The notes beneath the pieces were generated by a model. It worked only from the letters and a program-made list of their open reading frames with translations. It was not told where the DNA came from and ran no database searches. Below, piece by piece: positions 35,346-42,993 of a stretch of 64,000 bases of DNA. This stretch comes from Lactococcus sp. S-13. GTDB taxonomy: Bacteria > Bacillota > Bacilli > Lactobacillales > Streptococcaceae. Location: positions 1,984,001 through 2,048,000 of the forward strand of contig NZ_SDAK01000001.1 of the NCBI RefSeq assembly GCF_004210295.1, written 5' to 3'. The position numbers and the translations under genes were made by a program. Positions within the stretch are counted from its first letter, which is position 1, and the number at the start of each line of letters is the position of its first letter.

Positions 35346-36713
35346 CTATATTTTCTTAAAACGAGAAAAGAGTCCAAAAGCAATTGTCCAAACAACAGCG
35401 CCAACTGCTGGATAGAAAGTATCTGAATTGAAAAAGAGAGAAAGGAAAACGAGCGCAAAGATGAAAGTAACAAATGGAATAGTCAGCTTTGCTTTTGGTG
35501 TTAAAAAGCCATTCTTATCAAAATCAGCGGATTTGCGATATTGCCAAAAACTATAAAGGGTGATAAAGTAAACAACTAAAAAGAGATTCGTTGTACAAGA
35601 AGCGGCAAAATCAAAAGCATTTTTAATTTGGGGGATTAAGGTTAAAACAGGAGCGAAAAGAGATAGAATGACAGCCATGTAGAGGGCATTGATGGGAATG
35701 CCTGCTTTAGAAAGCTTGGTAAAAGGAGTCAAACGTCCCTTGTCGTGCTGTTTGGAAAGAGAGTACATATTACGAGTGGCTGAGAAAAGCGAGCTATTCA
35801 ACGCTGAGGCAGCAGAGGTCAGAACGACAAAATTGACTAAAGCTGCGGCCCATTTGATGCCGATAAGCTCAAAAACCATAACAAATGGCGATTTGTCAGC
35901 AGGAATATAATGCCAGTCAAAGATGGCCATAATTGCTAACAAAGCTCCAACATAAAAGAGTAAAATACGTACAGGAATTTGGTTGATGGCTTTAGGTAAG
36001 CTTTTACGAGGATTGACCGTTTCAGCGGCAGTCATTCCGATAAATTCCATAGAGGTGAAGGCAAACATGACCATTTGTAAAGCCCCAACGTAATTCCAAA
36101 CGCCATTAGGGAAAAATTGAAAATGGGTAAAAATATTGCTCAAAGAAACGGAGCCAGTAACAGATTTTCCTGATAGGACAGTAGTATAGCTGAAGTGTCC
36201 AAAGCCAAGAATGATGGCAGTGGCAATCATTCCTAAGATGGCAGCGACTTTAATCATGGCAAACCAAAATTCGGTTTCACCAAAGAAGCGAGCGTTCAAG
36301 GTATTTAGGCCAAAAAGGAGGATAAGCATGACAATTTCAATCAGCCACAGTGGAACTTGTGGGAGCCAGAATTGAATGTAGGTGCCAATTGCTGAAAGTT
36401 CGGAAATACAAACGAAGATGATGACTAGCCAATAAGACCATTGAGTAAAGTAACCTGTCCGCACCCCAGCGTATTTTGTCACAAAGTTGAGAAAAGAATG
36501 TTGTGTAGGATCGCGATAAAGCAGTTCTCCGATTGCTCTGAGAAAGAAAAACATCGCAATCCCGATAATAATATAGGCGAAAATAATGCTAGGACCGGAC
36601 ATTTTAATGGTTTTTCCAGCACCGAGAAACAGTCCTGTCCCAATCGTTCCCGCAATTGCAATCAGTTGAATGTGGCGGTTTTGTAAGCCGCGCTGTTGTT
36701 GTGGTTCTTCCAT
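35346..36713 (-). CDS. Amino acid permease, APC family (SerP-like, first of a tandem pair)
   Basis: Twelve-segment amino acid transporter of 455 residues with RHIQLIAIAGTIGTGLFLGAG at the N terminus and FIGMTAAETVNP near 230. The two paralogues share long identical blocks, for example around the Pro-Ala-Asp-Lys-Ser segment near residue 280. This copy is upstream and has a normal ribosome-binding site (AGAGG before the ATG) and a good promoter. Serine, alanine or glycine are likely substrates by analogy with SerP1/SerP2. Confidence 0.87.
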   Translation of the reverse strand: MEEPQQQRGLQNRHIQLIAIAGTIGTGLFLGAGKTIKMSGPSIIFAYIIIGIAMFFFLRAIGELLYRDPTQHSFLNFVTKYAGVRTGYFTQWSYWLVIIFVCISELSAIGTYIQFWLPQVPLWLIEIVMLILLFGLNTLNARFFGETEFWFAMIKVAAILGMIATAIILGFGHFSYTTVLSGKSVTGSVSLSNIFTHFQFFPNGVWNYVGALQMVMFAFTSMEFIGMTAAETVNPRKSLPKAINQIPVRILLFYVGALLAIMAIFDWHYIPADKSPFVMVFELIGIKWAAALVNFVVLTSAASALNSSLFSATRNMYSLSKQHDKGRLTPFTKLSKAGIPINALYMAVILSLFAPVLTLIPQIKNAFDFAASCTTNLFLVVYFITLYSFWQYRKSADFDKNGFLTPKAKLTIPFVTFIFALVFLSLFFNSDTFYPAVGAVVWTIAFGLFSRFKKI

Positions 36714-36763
36714 AGAAACCTCTTTTCTAATTTTTCTGACTATTGTTGAATAAATTATATAAT

Positions 36764-36792
36764 ATTATAACAATTCAGCTTTATAATTGCAA
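36764..36792 (-). promoter_or_regulatory. Promoter of the upstream permease gene
   Basis: On the minus strand a -35 TTGCAA (36792-36787) and extended -10 TGTTATAAT (36772-36764) are 17 bases apart. A weak CodY-like sequence (12 of 15) lies in the leader at 36730-36744. Confidence 0.65.
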
Positions 36793-36853
36793 GCAGAGTT
36801 CAAATTTTTCATTTTATTGAATAAAAAAAGCTTGTTTTTAAATTTTTTTATGA

Positions 36854-36893
36854 AAAAAGCAAATCGTTTTCATAAAAAGCAAATTGTTTTCGC
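36854..36893. repeat. Two 20-bp direct repeats between divergent genes
   Basis: AAAAGCAAATCGTTTTC and AAAAGCAAATTGTTTTC lie 20 bases apart start to start, two helical turns, between the permease and ylbF promoters. The spacing suggests a tandem operator. Confidence 0.5.
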
Positions 36894-36932
36894 ATGTGAG
36901 ATGATAAAGGGTGGAAGTTAGGTCAAAGGGTG

Positions 36933-36941
36933 TGCTATAAT
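36933..36941 (+). promoter_or_regulatory. Extended -10 promoter of ylbF, leaderless arrangement
   Basis: TGCTATAAT ends six bases before the ATG at 36948; no Shine-Dalgarno is present. Confidence 0.6.
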
Positions 36942-36947
36942 AGATTT

Positions 36948-37352
36948 ATGTTAATCATTGATCAAAATTTAGTGGAAATAGATGATTTATTGGACAAATT
37001 GGTCAGTGCTTTTGCGCAACTTTCTGAAGTTGAGGCTTATAGGAAGGCACGGGCTGAGTTTTTGTCAGATGCGACCTTGCAAAAAAAGGTACAGATATGG
37101 AACGAAAATAAGGAATTTATACCTTTTCGGGCGGATTTGCGCGCTTTGCAACAGGAAATCAATCGGAACGAGAAAGTCTATGCACTACGTCTTGCTGAGA
37201 ATGACCTTCAGCAGATTTTGTCAACATTGACTCAAAAAATAACACAAGGAATTTCTGAGCATATTTATGTGGATGAACATTTACCTTTAAAAAATTCAAA
37301 AGGAGGACATCATGGACGACATCATGGACAAAAAAGAAATTCGGCCACTTGA
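36948..37352 (+). CDS. ylbF: YlbF/YmcA-family protein
   Basis: Small cytoplasmic helical protein of the YlbF family; B. subtilis relatives form the Y-complex that affects RNase Y-dependent mRNA processing. An in-frame GTG at 36930 lies within the promoter, so the ATG at 36948 is preferred, giving 134 residues. The helical core spans ~1-115 and the C terminus is His/Lys-rich ([12 protein letters not shown]). It overlaps ylbG by 41 bases, and the AGGAGG for ylbG lies within it. Confidence 0.8.
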   Translation: MLIIDQNLVEIDDLLDKLVSAFAQLSEVEAYRKARAEFLSDATLQKKVQIWNENKEFIPFRADLRALQQEINRNEKVYALRLAENDLQQILSTLTQKITQGISEHIYVDEHLPLKNSKGGHHGRHHGQKRNSAT

Positions 37353-37632
37353 GGTGCCAGAGCGTGTGGCAATTTATGTCTATTGTCATTCCTATAAAGG
37401 GGCACGACAGCTGGCGAGGTTTGGTGATGTGATTTACACAAGTTCAAAATCTCATTATAGCTTACTGTATGTTGAAGATAACGAAGTTGCTGAATTAGTG
37501 AAAAAATTAGAGGAATTAAAGTTTGTGAAAAAAGTGCGCGTGGGTCGGCTCAAAGCACTCAATCAAGATTTTTCTGGTGCGTTTGCCAAAACGAATTTGG
37601 AAGTAAAAGAAGCACTAGAGAAATTATCATGA
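37312..37632 (+). CDS. ylbG: YlbG-family protein (DUF2129)
   Basis: Small conserved cytoplasmic protein of unknown function, UPF0298. The 106 residues contain the typical [20 protein letters not shown] and ending segments [15 protein letters not shown] five bases before the ATG at 37312 supports the start; a second ATG four codons on is possible. It follows ylbF, the same pairing as in Bacillus. Confidence 0.85.
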   Translation: MDDIMDKKEIRPLEVPERVAIYVYCHSYKGARQLARFGDVIYTSSKSHYSLLYVEDNEVAELVKKLEELKFVKKVRVGRLKALNQDFSGAFAKTNLEVKEALEKLS

Positions 37633-37860
37633 AACAGTGCTGACGCCTTTTGTAATGGGTTTCATCAGTAATTTAGAAAACCTATTTGTATATCATTTGA
37701 GTGCTTGTTAAATTTTTGTTAAGATTAGTTAAGTGAGGGAGTGGCTTGATGAAATTTTGTGATTTTTGAGCGACAATCTCTTAAATATTTTCAGGGAAAG
37801 TATGTTTTTAGACTTTGACAAAGTCATTTTGGACTAAAAAACAGGTTGAGGAAGAATAGA
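37633..37860. other. Intergenic region after ylbG
   Basis: It contains a degenerate repeat copy (GTGCTGACGCC at 37639-37649 with CATCAGTAATTTAG at 37663-37676), then AT-rich sequence with no clear promoter. Confidence 0.4.
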
Positions 37861-38376
37861 GTGGAAATTCATTATTATTTCACACCGATTTTGGATCAGT
37901 TGGAGCAGTTTGATCAAAACCTTTGGTATTTATATCCGATTGTAACGCTGGCTACGGCCAAGGAGCTGCGAGATACGGAGGATTTGCCGAAAAATGTTGC
38001 GGCGCTTAATGCTTGTCATGATCGTCTGCAAAAAATTTCGCTTGATTATCTGACGGTCAATCTTCATGGTAGAAAATATGGGCGGGCTTTTTTGAGTCTG
38101 CTACAGGATTTGCTTTCAGAAATGACGATTTTGGATTATACAGGTCAATTGCGTCAGCAAATTTTGAGTGAGATTGGCGTGTCGACGGCTGATTTCATGG
38201 AATATCGCCCTTATGCAAAACAACATTTGGCTTTGATTTTACAGGATTTTAGAAAAAACGATTTTCAATTTTCTCCAGCAGGTTTGATTATGACTGCTGA
38301 GGAATGTCTACAAGTGGAAAAGTGTAGCCATGCTACTTTACAACGTTATTTACATCAAATTGAAAAAACTGCCTGA
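37861..38376 (+). CDS. Hypothetical protein, 171 residues, all-helical
   Basis: Not recognised. A TTG at 37846 is in frame, but GAGGAAG lies seven bases before the GTG at 37861, so the shorter form is preferred. The protein (starting VEIHYYFTPILDQLEQF) is soluble and mostly helical, with no signal peptide. The last 30 residues (MTAEECLQVEKCSHATLQRYLHQ) look like a helix-turn-helix, so a regulatory role is possible but unproven. It stands alone, with a terminator overlapping its stop codon. Confidence 0.6.
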   Translation: MEIHYYFTPILDQLEQFDQNLWYLYPIVTLATAKELRDTEDLPKNVAALNACHDRLQKISLDYLTVNLHGRKYGRAFLSLLQDLLSEMTILDYTGQLRQQILSEIGVSTADFMEYRPYAKQHLALILQDFRKNDFQFSPAGLIMTAEECLQVEKCSHATLQRYLHQIEKTA

Positions 38377-38392
38377 TTTGGCAGTTTTTTTG
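38364..38392 (+). terminator. Terminator overlapping the stop of the hypothetical gene
   Basis: AAAAACTGCC / GGCAGTTTTT is a 10-bp stem whose loop carries the TGA stop; T-run follows. Confidence 0.88.
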
Positions 38393-38394
38393 TT

Positions 38395-38454
38395 AGAGAA
38401 AATGCTGACGTAATGCTATTTTTCTGGTTTTGCCCAGAGAAAATGCTGACGTAA
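38395..38454. repeat. Two direct copies of AGAGAAAATGCTGACGTAA
   Basis: Identical 19-base copies at 38395-38413 and 38436-38454 are 41 bases apart. The second reaches the stop codon of the minus-strand CYTH gene. Confidence 0.8.
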
Positions 38455-38456
38455 AA

Positions 38457-39050
38457 TTATTTTCGTAAATGGCGTAAGCAATCCAAAAAACGTACAACTT
38501 TTGATTTTGAAAAACGATATTCGATCTTGTTTTTTTCCAAATACTCAAAGAAATCCTTTTTGCCTTGCGTGCTGTCTTCAACTTCGAGTTCCAGCTCATA
38601 ATCGGTATGTCCCAGATAATCATTTTTATCCAGAGCTGCAAGGCCGATTGGCAAGTGTTGCTCATAACGAATAGTCGTCAGACTACCAATCAAGGTGATT
38701 TCGTCCAGATCGACATCACGTTCCACGAGCAATTCGCAAATCTCGCTCAGGTCGGTCTGACCACAAGTAATACTGCGCTCGCCAAGTAAATACTGAGCTT
38801 CTTCCAAACTAAGCGCAATATTATATTCAATATTTCCGACTTCTTGGGGAACTTTTAAAGTCATTTCAGCAGATTTGTCGAAGGTTCGAATCCGCAAAGC
38901 TAATTTTTTCTTGCGCAATTTGAAATCTTTTGAATCCAAGTAGTGGTTGGTCTGTCTGATTGGGCTAACGTGAGTGAATCGTTTTTTGAGCTGGTCGTAT
39001 TCAGCCAGTGATAAGAGCGATTTATACTCAATCTCCAAATTCGTACTCAT
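38457..39050 (-). CDS. CYTH-domain protein (triphosphate tunnel metalloenzyme family)
   Basis: CYTH proteins hydrolyse or use triphosphates such as PPPi or thiamine triphosphate. The ExExK signature is at the N terminus (LEIEYKSLL), with Arg/Lys-rich strands (LALRIRTF, VVRFLDCLRH) lining the expected tunnel. The frame can extend to a TTG at 39065, but the ATG at 39050 places the motif normally; the protein has ~197 residues. It has only a weak ribosome-binding site, and an 8-codon upstream reading frame with a good one ends five bases before its ATG. Relatives in firmicutes often lie near relQ, nadK and rlu genes, as here. Confidence 0.82.
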   Translation of the reverse strand: MSTNLEIEYKSLLSLAEYDQLKKRFTHVSPIRQTNHYLDSKDFKLRKKKLALRIRTFDKSAEMTLKVPQEVGNIEYNIALSLEEAQYLLGERSITCGQTDLSEICELLVERDVDLDEITLIGSLTTIRYEQHLPIGLAALDKNDYLGHTDYELELEVEDSTQGKKDFFEYLEKNKIEYRFSKSKVVRFLDCLRHLRK

Positions 39051-39054
39051 TTGA

Positions 39055-39081
39055 CTAATTTTCAAGAATATTCTGATACAT
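39055..39081 (-). CDS. Putative 8-residue upstream reading frame of the CYTH gene
   Basis: On the minus strand AAAGGAAG lies eight bases before ATG TAT CAG AAT ATT CTT GAA AAT TAG, encoding MYQNILEN. The TAG is five bases before the CYTH ATG, which itself has a poor ribosome-binding site. Translation of the short frame may deliver ribosomes to the CYTH start. Confidence 0.35.
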   Translation of the reverse strand: MYQNILEN

Positions 39082-39455
39082 AAAATATTCTTCCTTTCAA
39101 TTTAAATTGGGTAAACGATAGATTACTTAAAAGTATAACAAAACCCAGCCTAGAAGTAAAGTTGCGCAAAAAACCAAACAAGTAAGCCAAGCAATTTGCA
39201 AATAAAAGTCAGGTCAGCCAGAGAAAATGCTGACGAAAATTTTCGTCAGTAAATTTTCTGCAGCTGTAAAAATACGTCAGCATTTTCTCTCATTTTTTTC
39301 ACTAAAAATCACGTCAATGCACCTTGAAGTCATGTAAGGATTGATGTAAAATTATCCTTGGGTGTCGTCATTAGATTTCGCTACTCATCATCAGCCAAAA
39401 CGCTCGAACTTATGTTAAAATATTAAAGGATGATGTAATAAAATAAAAACAAATA
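39066..39455. other. Intergenic region between the CYTH and relQ genes
   Basis: This 390-base gap between divergent genes holds the upstream frame of the CYTH gene, the best-formed copy of the dispersed repeat (39220-39290) and a possible extended -10 TGTTAAAAT near 39414 for relQ. No further gene is visible. Confidence 0.6.
39220..39290. repeat. Best-formed palindromic copy of the dispersed repeat plus a third arm
   Basis: AGAGAAAATGCTGACGAAAA (39220-39239) is followed at once by TTTTCGTCAGTAAATTTTCT, making a near-perfect hairpin with one internal mismatch block (GC against TAA). A third arm, ACGTCAGCATTTTCTCT, lies at 39274-39290 and is an exact complement of the first arm, so two alternative hairpins are possible. 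Confidence 0.85.
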
Positions 39456-40172
39456 ATGAATAAATTCTCAGGAAGGAGAATGCAAAAAGCAGTACTTTTG
39501 CAAAGTGAACTTATGTTTAATTGGGAAGAATTTTTAGATCCCTACGTACAAACTGTCGGAGAATTAAAAATAAAATTGCGCGGTGTGCGCAAACAATACC
39601 TCAAAAAAGGGCTCTATTCACCGATTGAATTTGTCACAGGGCGAGTAAAACGACACGAATCAATCATTAAAAAAGCGCGTCTGCGTGGCTACACCCAAGA
39701 GAATTTGTCAGAAATGGAAGACCTTGCGGGCATTCGTGTCATGGTGCAATTTGTCGATGATGTCTGGGACGTTCTGGAACTTCTGCGCAAACGTAGAGAT
39801 TTTAAAATCATTGAAGAGCGAGACTATATCAACAATCAAAAAGCATCAGGTTATCGTTCGTACCACGTCATCATTGAATATCCGATTGATACGATTGACG
39901 GCTATCAGCTGGTCAATGCAGAAATTCAAATTCGGACACTAGCAATGAATTTTTGGGCAACCATTGAACATTCGCTCAACTATAAATACGGTGGCTCAAT
40001 TCCAGACGCTGTCAAAAACCGACTGACTAATGCAGCAAGAGAAGCCGCTCAACTAGATGCCGAAATGGGCGCCATTAGGGAAGACATTCAAGAAGCTCAG
40101 CTTCTGTTTGATCGTCCCCAACAAAAACAAGATTTCAAAAAAGAAAATGGAGAAGATGATGAACTTTGGTAA
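39456..40172 (+). CDS. relQ: Small alarmone synthetase (RelQ-type GTP pyrophosphokinase)
   Basis: Synthesises (p)ppGpp from ATP and GDP/GTP; lacks the hydrolase domain. The synthetase core begins at NWEEFLDPYVQTVGELKIKLRG, and key motifs are EMEDLAGIRVMVQFVDDV and GYRSYHVIIEYP, with EIQIRTLAMNFWATIEHSLNYK. The start is uncertain: the first ATG is at 39456, another at 39480 has GGAAGGAG too close, and the ATG at 39513 gives the usual RelQ N terminus. It is first in relQ-nadK-rlu, a common order in this group, and overlaps nadK by 14 bases. Confidence 0.9.
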   Translation: MNKFSGRRMQKAVLLQSELMFNWEEFLDPYVQTVGELKIKLRGVRKQYLKKGLYSPIEFVTGRVKRHESIIKKARLRGYTQENLSEMEDLAGIRVMVQFVDDVWDVLELLRKRRDFKIIEERDYINNQKASGYRSYHVIIEYPIDTIDGYQLVNAEIQIRTLAMNFWATIEHSLNYKYGGSIPDAVKNRLTNAAREAAQLDAEMGAIREDIQEAQLLFDRPQQKQDFKKENGEDDELW

Positions 40173-40971
40173 AAAAGTCTGGCTCATCGGAAATTCGAGT
40201 GAAAAATCAAAGAAAACAATGGCCAAACTCAGCAAAATTCTCAAAGCTGAACATTTTGCTTTCGATGATATCAACCCAGACATCGTCATCTCTGTAGGTG
40301 GAGATGGAACGCTTTTGCGGGCCATGCATATGTATGAATATCAACTTAATCGGGTTCGTTTTTTGGGCGTACATACGGGTCATCTTGGATTTTACACCGA
40401 CTTTACAGACGAAGATCTTTTTGAAGTCGTTGAAGCGCTTTACGATGAAAATCCAGCCAAAGCCATCCATTACCCCCTCATCAAAGTTCAAGTTAACTTC
40501 ACCGACGGCTACCAAATTGTGCGCCACGTCCTCAATGAAGCAACCATTCGTCGTGCTAGTAAAACAATGGTGGGAGATGTTCGCATTTCGGACTATCTTT
40601 TTGAGCGCTTCCGTGGGGATGGACTCTCTATATCCACCCCCACAGGCTCAACAGCTTATAACAAATCAATTGGTGGAGCCGTTGTCCATCCTCGTGTAAA
40701 AGCTATGCAAATCGCCGAAATTGCCAGCCTCAATAATGTCGTCTACCGAACTTTAGGCTCGCCCATGATTGTCGCCGAAAAAGACGTCATCACCGTCTGT
40801 CCAGCACCAGAAGACGATTATAGCTTGACCTTTGACCAACTGACCTTTGAATATAAAAATATTAAATCCATCGAATTTAGTTTGGATGGCAGCACGATTT
40901 CCTTTACCAATTGCGCCCACACCCCTTTTTGGGAGCGCGTGAGTAAATCATTCATAGGGGAGGTCGAATAG
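40159..40971 (+). CDS. nadK: NAD kinase
   Basis: Phosphorylates NAD to NADP. A longer frame from 40057 lies inside relQ; the ATG at 40159, with GGAG six bases upstream, gives 270 residues, the family length. Motifs are GGDGTLLRAM (~48) and STPTGSTAYNKSIGG (~155). It overlaps relQ by 14 bases and rlu by one base. Confidence 0.94.
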   Translation: MNFGKKVWLIGNSSEKSKKTMAKLSKILKAEHFAFDDINPDIVISVGGDGTLLRAMHMYEYQLNRVRFLGVHTGHLGFYTDFTDEDLFEVVEALYDENPAKAIHYPLIKVQVNFTDGYQIVRHVLNEATIRRASKTMVGDVRISDYLFERFRGDGLSISTPTGSTAYNKSIGGAVVHPRVKAMQIAEIASLNNVVYRTLGSPMIVAEKDVITVCPAPEDDYSLTFDQLTFEYKNIKSIEFSLDGSTISFTNCAHTPFWERVSKSFIGEVE

Positions 40972-41855
40972 TGGAATTCGCCTTTACCAACACCATTGAA
41001 GGAACAATGGTCAAATCCATGCTTGCCCGCCACGGAATTTCCAAAAGATTGCTTGCAAAAGTCAAGTTTGACGGAGGAAAAATCCATGTCAACGGTGAAG
41101 AACATAATGCCATTCATAGACTTCACAAAGATGATGTCGTCACCGTCACCGTTCCAGACGAACCCGATAACGAAAAGTTGATTCCAGATGATGTTCCTCT
41201 TAATGTTTTGTTTGAAGACGACCATTACCTTGTCGTTGAAAAACCAGCAGGTAAGCCATCGATTACTGGTTCCCTTCATCCAACGGGTGCCATGTCTAAT
41301 GCAGTCAAAGGCTATATTTCTAGAAAAAATTACGCCAATCAGACTGTCCATATCATTACCCGCCTAGACCGTGACACCAGTGGCATCATGTTTTTAGCAA
41401 AGCATCGCTATGCCCATGCGCTCATGGTGCAGCACAAGTTTCGAGACAGCTTGGAAAAAAGATATTTTGCGATTGTGAAAGCAGAAGGGCTACTTGATTC
41501 TGGTGAAATTGATTTACCGATTGGTCGACGGGATGACTCTATCATTCAGCGGCAAGTTCGCTTTGACGAAAAAGCGAAGACTGCGCGGACAAGCTTCGCT
41601 GTTTGTGAGCGTAAGAATGATTTAGCGCTTCTTGATATCACTTTACACACAGGCCGTACACACCAAATTCGTGTTCACTTTTCACATTTGGGCTATCCCT
41701 TGATGGGAGATGACTTGTATGGGGGCAATCATGATCTCATCAGTCGTCAAGCACTTCATTGCCACCATTTACAATTTTTACATCCTTTTACCGATGAAAT
41801 GGTTCACGTCGAGCTGGATATGCCAGAAGATATGAAAAAATTACTGATTGAGTAA
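40971..41855 (+). CDS. Pseudouridine synthase, RluA/RluD family
   Basis: Converts uridine to pseudouridine in rRNA or tRNA. It starts at GTG overlapping the nadK stop (TAGTG). The 294 residues have an S4-like N-terminal domain, the catalytic HIITRLDRDTSGIMFLAK with the nucleophile Asp (~135), and GRTHQIRVHFSHLGYPLMGD near 230. The target site cannot be told from sequence. It is last in the relQ operon. Confidence 0.92.
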   Translation: MEFAFTNTIEGTMVKSMLARHGISKRLLAKVKFDGGKIHVNGEEHNAIHRLHKDDVVTVTVPDEPDNEKLIPDDVPLNVLFEDDHYLVVEKPAGKPSITGSLHPTGAMSNAVKGYISRKNYANQTVHIITRLDRDTSGIMFLAKHRYAHALMVQHKFRDSLEKRYFAIVKAEGLLDSGEIDLPIGRRDDSIIQRQVRFDEKAKTARTSFAVCERKNDLALLDITLHTGRTHQIRVHFSHLGYPLMGDDLYGGNHDLISRQALHCHHLQFLHPFTDEMVHVELDMPEDMKKLLIE

Positions 41856-41870
41856 TCAGTAATTTTTTTA
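41840..41870. terminator. Terminator after the pseudouridine synthase gene
   Basis: ATTACTGATT / AATCAGTAAT is a perfect 10-bp stem containing the TAA stop next to the loop; T-run follows. It may serve the convergent cyclophilin gene as well. Confidence 0.88.
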
Positions 41871-41871
41871 A

Positions 41872-42684
41872 TTAAAATTTCCAGTCTTTAATCACTTTCA
41901 CACCAGTAATTTTCTCGGCTTTGACAGGAGAAGATTGCTCGCCAGAAGTTGTGTTTGCTTTGACTTCACCAGAAGCAATCTTATCCACAACATCCATACC
42001 AGAAATAACTTGGCCAAAGACGGTGTATGAACCATCAAGACTTGGATAACCACCATTTTTGTAGGCCGCTTCAATCTTGCTTGGACGTAAGAAAGTTGAA
42101 AGTTGGCTGCTCATATCTTGACTGCTTTGAACGATGAAAAACTGTGAACTGCTTGAGTTAGGTTGACCTGTGTTAGCCAGAGATAGCGCACCACGAATGT
42201 TATAAAGCTTGTTAGAGATTTCTGTGGCGAAAGGTTGATTGTCGTTAACGACAGACTTGCTACCTGTTCCTTGATTTGATGGATCACCAGTTTGAATCAT
42301 GAAGTCTTTGATGACGCGGAAAAACTCATTATCTTTGTAGTAATCTTGTTTGGCAAGGGTAAGGAAATTTTCCACAGCTAGCGGAGCCAGTTTTGGAAAG
42401 AGCTTGATGTTGATATTTCCAGCCGTTGTTTGGATTTGGACTTCGGCCTCGTCTGAACCAACTGTGTTGGACAATTGAGGTAAATCAAGCTTGTCAAGAC
42501 TTGCTTGACTGACTTTTTTGCCGTTAATTGCTGTCGGTTCACCAGATTGAGTTGTTGTTTGAGTCGTTTGATTAGTACTATCCGTGGATTTCGGACGATT
42601 AGCAAAGAAAATCAAAAGTCCAACCACAACGACTAAAATCACGCCAAAAAGAGTAAAAAGAATGGGGGTATGTTTCTTATTCAT
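41872..42684 (-). CDS. Membrane-anchored cyclophilin-type peptidyl-prolyl isomerase
   Basis: Catalyses proline isomerisation, probably outside the membrane. The 270 residues have an N-terminal membrane anchor (~9-28, no lipobox Cys), a Ser/Thr/Gln-rich linker, and a cyclophilin domain from ~85 with FFRVIKDFMIQTGDP and SSSQFFIV. The domain lies on the outer side if the anchor is type II. The ATG at 42684 has no Shine-Dalgarno; an extended -10 TGTTAAAAT ends six bases before it, so the mRNA may be leaderless. Confidence 0.92.
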   Translation of the reverse strand: MNKKHTPILFTLFGVILVVVVGLLIFFANRPKSTDSTNQTTQTTTQSGEPTAINGKKVSQASLDKLDLPQLSNTVGSDEAEVQIQTTAGNINIKLFPKLAPLAVENFLTLAKQDYYKDNEFFRVIKDFMIQTGDPSNQGTGSKSVVNDNQPFATEISNKLYNIRGALSLANTGQPNSSSSQFFIVQSSQDMSSQLSTFLRPSKIEAAYKNGGYPSLDGSYTVFGQVISGMDVVDKIASGEVKANTTSGEQSSPVKAEKITGVKVIKDWKF

Positions 42685-42690
42685 AGCAAT

Positions 42691-42699
42691 ATTTTAACA
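42691..42699 (-). promoter_or_regulatory. Extended -10 of the cyclophilin gene, leaderless arrangement
   Basis: On the minus strand TGTTAAAAT is followed by ATTGCT and then ATG. Confidence 0.55.
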
Positions 42700-42726
42700 T
42701 AAAAGTGAGTGATTATAAATTTATTC

Positions 42727-42755
42727 TTGCATTTTTAAGAAAAAAGATATAAAAT
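42727..42755 (+). promoter_or_regulatory. Promoter of the leader peptide and permease
   Basis: A -35 TTGCAT and a -10 TAAAAT are 17 bases apart. The predicted start is near 42762, just ahead of the leader-peptide ribosome-binding site. Confidence 0.65.
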
Positions 42756-42773
42756 ATAGAAAAATCATGAAAG

Positions 42774-42896
42774 GAGAATCACGAAATGAATAACTTCTCA
42801 TCACGTCATCATCATTTGCATAGATAAGAGTTGTGTCATACTTAAGGTATAGATACAGCTTTGGAGTACGCTCAAGTATCTATGCCGGTGATTCTC
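42774..42896 (+). promoter_or_regulatory. Alternative RNA pairings of the attenuator
   Basis: Three pairings can be read. GAGAATCAC (42774-42782, over the leader ribosome-binding site) pairs with GTGATTCTC (42888-42896). GGTATAGATAC (42846-42856) pairs with GTATCTATGCC (42876-42886). GCATAGATA in the leader codons competes for that same strand. GCCGGT at 42884-42889 can also pair with ACCGGT at 42902-42907, breaking the terminator. Confidence 0.6.
42786..42827 (+). CDS. Histidine-rich leader peptide MNNFSSRHHHLHR
   Basis: A 13-residue reading frame with AAGGAG nine bases before the ATG. Codons 8, 9, 10 and 12 are all CAT (His), 4 of 13. It lies in the leader of a LysP/HisP-type permease and ahead of an intrinsic terminator, the layout of a transcription attenuator. 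The last His codon, AGA and stop (GCATAGATA, 42818-42826) are exactly complementary to 42877-42885, so ribosome position on these codons would change the RNA fold. This is a prediction; no product has been shown. Confidence 0.7.
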   Translation: MNNFSSRHHHLHR

Positions 42897-42897
42897 G

Positions 42898-42933
42898 AAA
42901 GACCGGTTGTAAAGACAGCCGGTCTTTTTATTT
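42898..42933 (+). terminator. Attenuator terminator upstream of the permease
   Basis: AAAGACCGGTTGT / ACAGCCGGTCTTT form a 13-bp stem with one wobble and loop AAAG, followed by TTATTTG. It lies between the leader peptide and the permease gene with no stop of another gene nearby, so it must act as an attenuator. Confidence 0.88.
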
Positions 42934-42993
42934 GTTTGTACTCAATTGCTGAATGAAACTTATGAAGATTTTTTGGATAAAAAGGAGAAAATT

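Larger units (their letters stand above)
42685..42993. other. Divergent regulatory region with leader peptide and attenuator
   Basis: This 309-base region between the cyclophilin and permease genes holds a promoter for each strand, a short leader gene, mutually exclusive stems and an intrinsic terminator, listed separately. Confidence 0.8.

Noticed and set aside
38395-38454. Micro-frames ATG CTG ACG TAA inside the repeats, preceded by GAGAAA
   Set aside because: Not all copies keep the stop or the start, and the arms occur in both orientations, so coding is unlikely to be the reason for conservation.
42762-42993. Lysine riboswitch or T-box upstream of the permease
   Set aside because: No T-box sequence (such as GGTGGAACCGCG-like) and the leader is too short for a lysine riboswitch; the His leader peptide explains the layout better.
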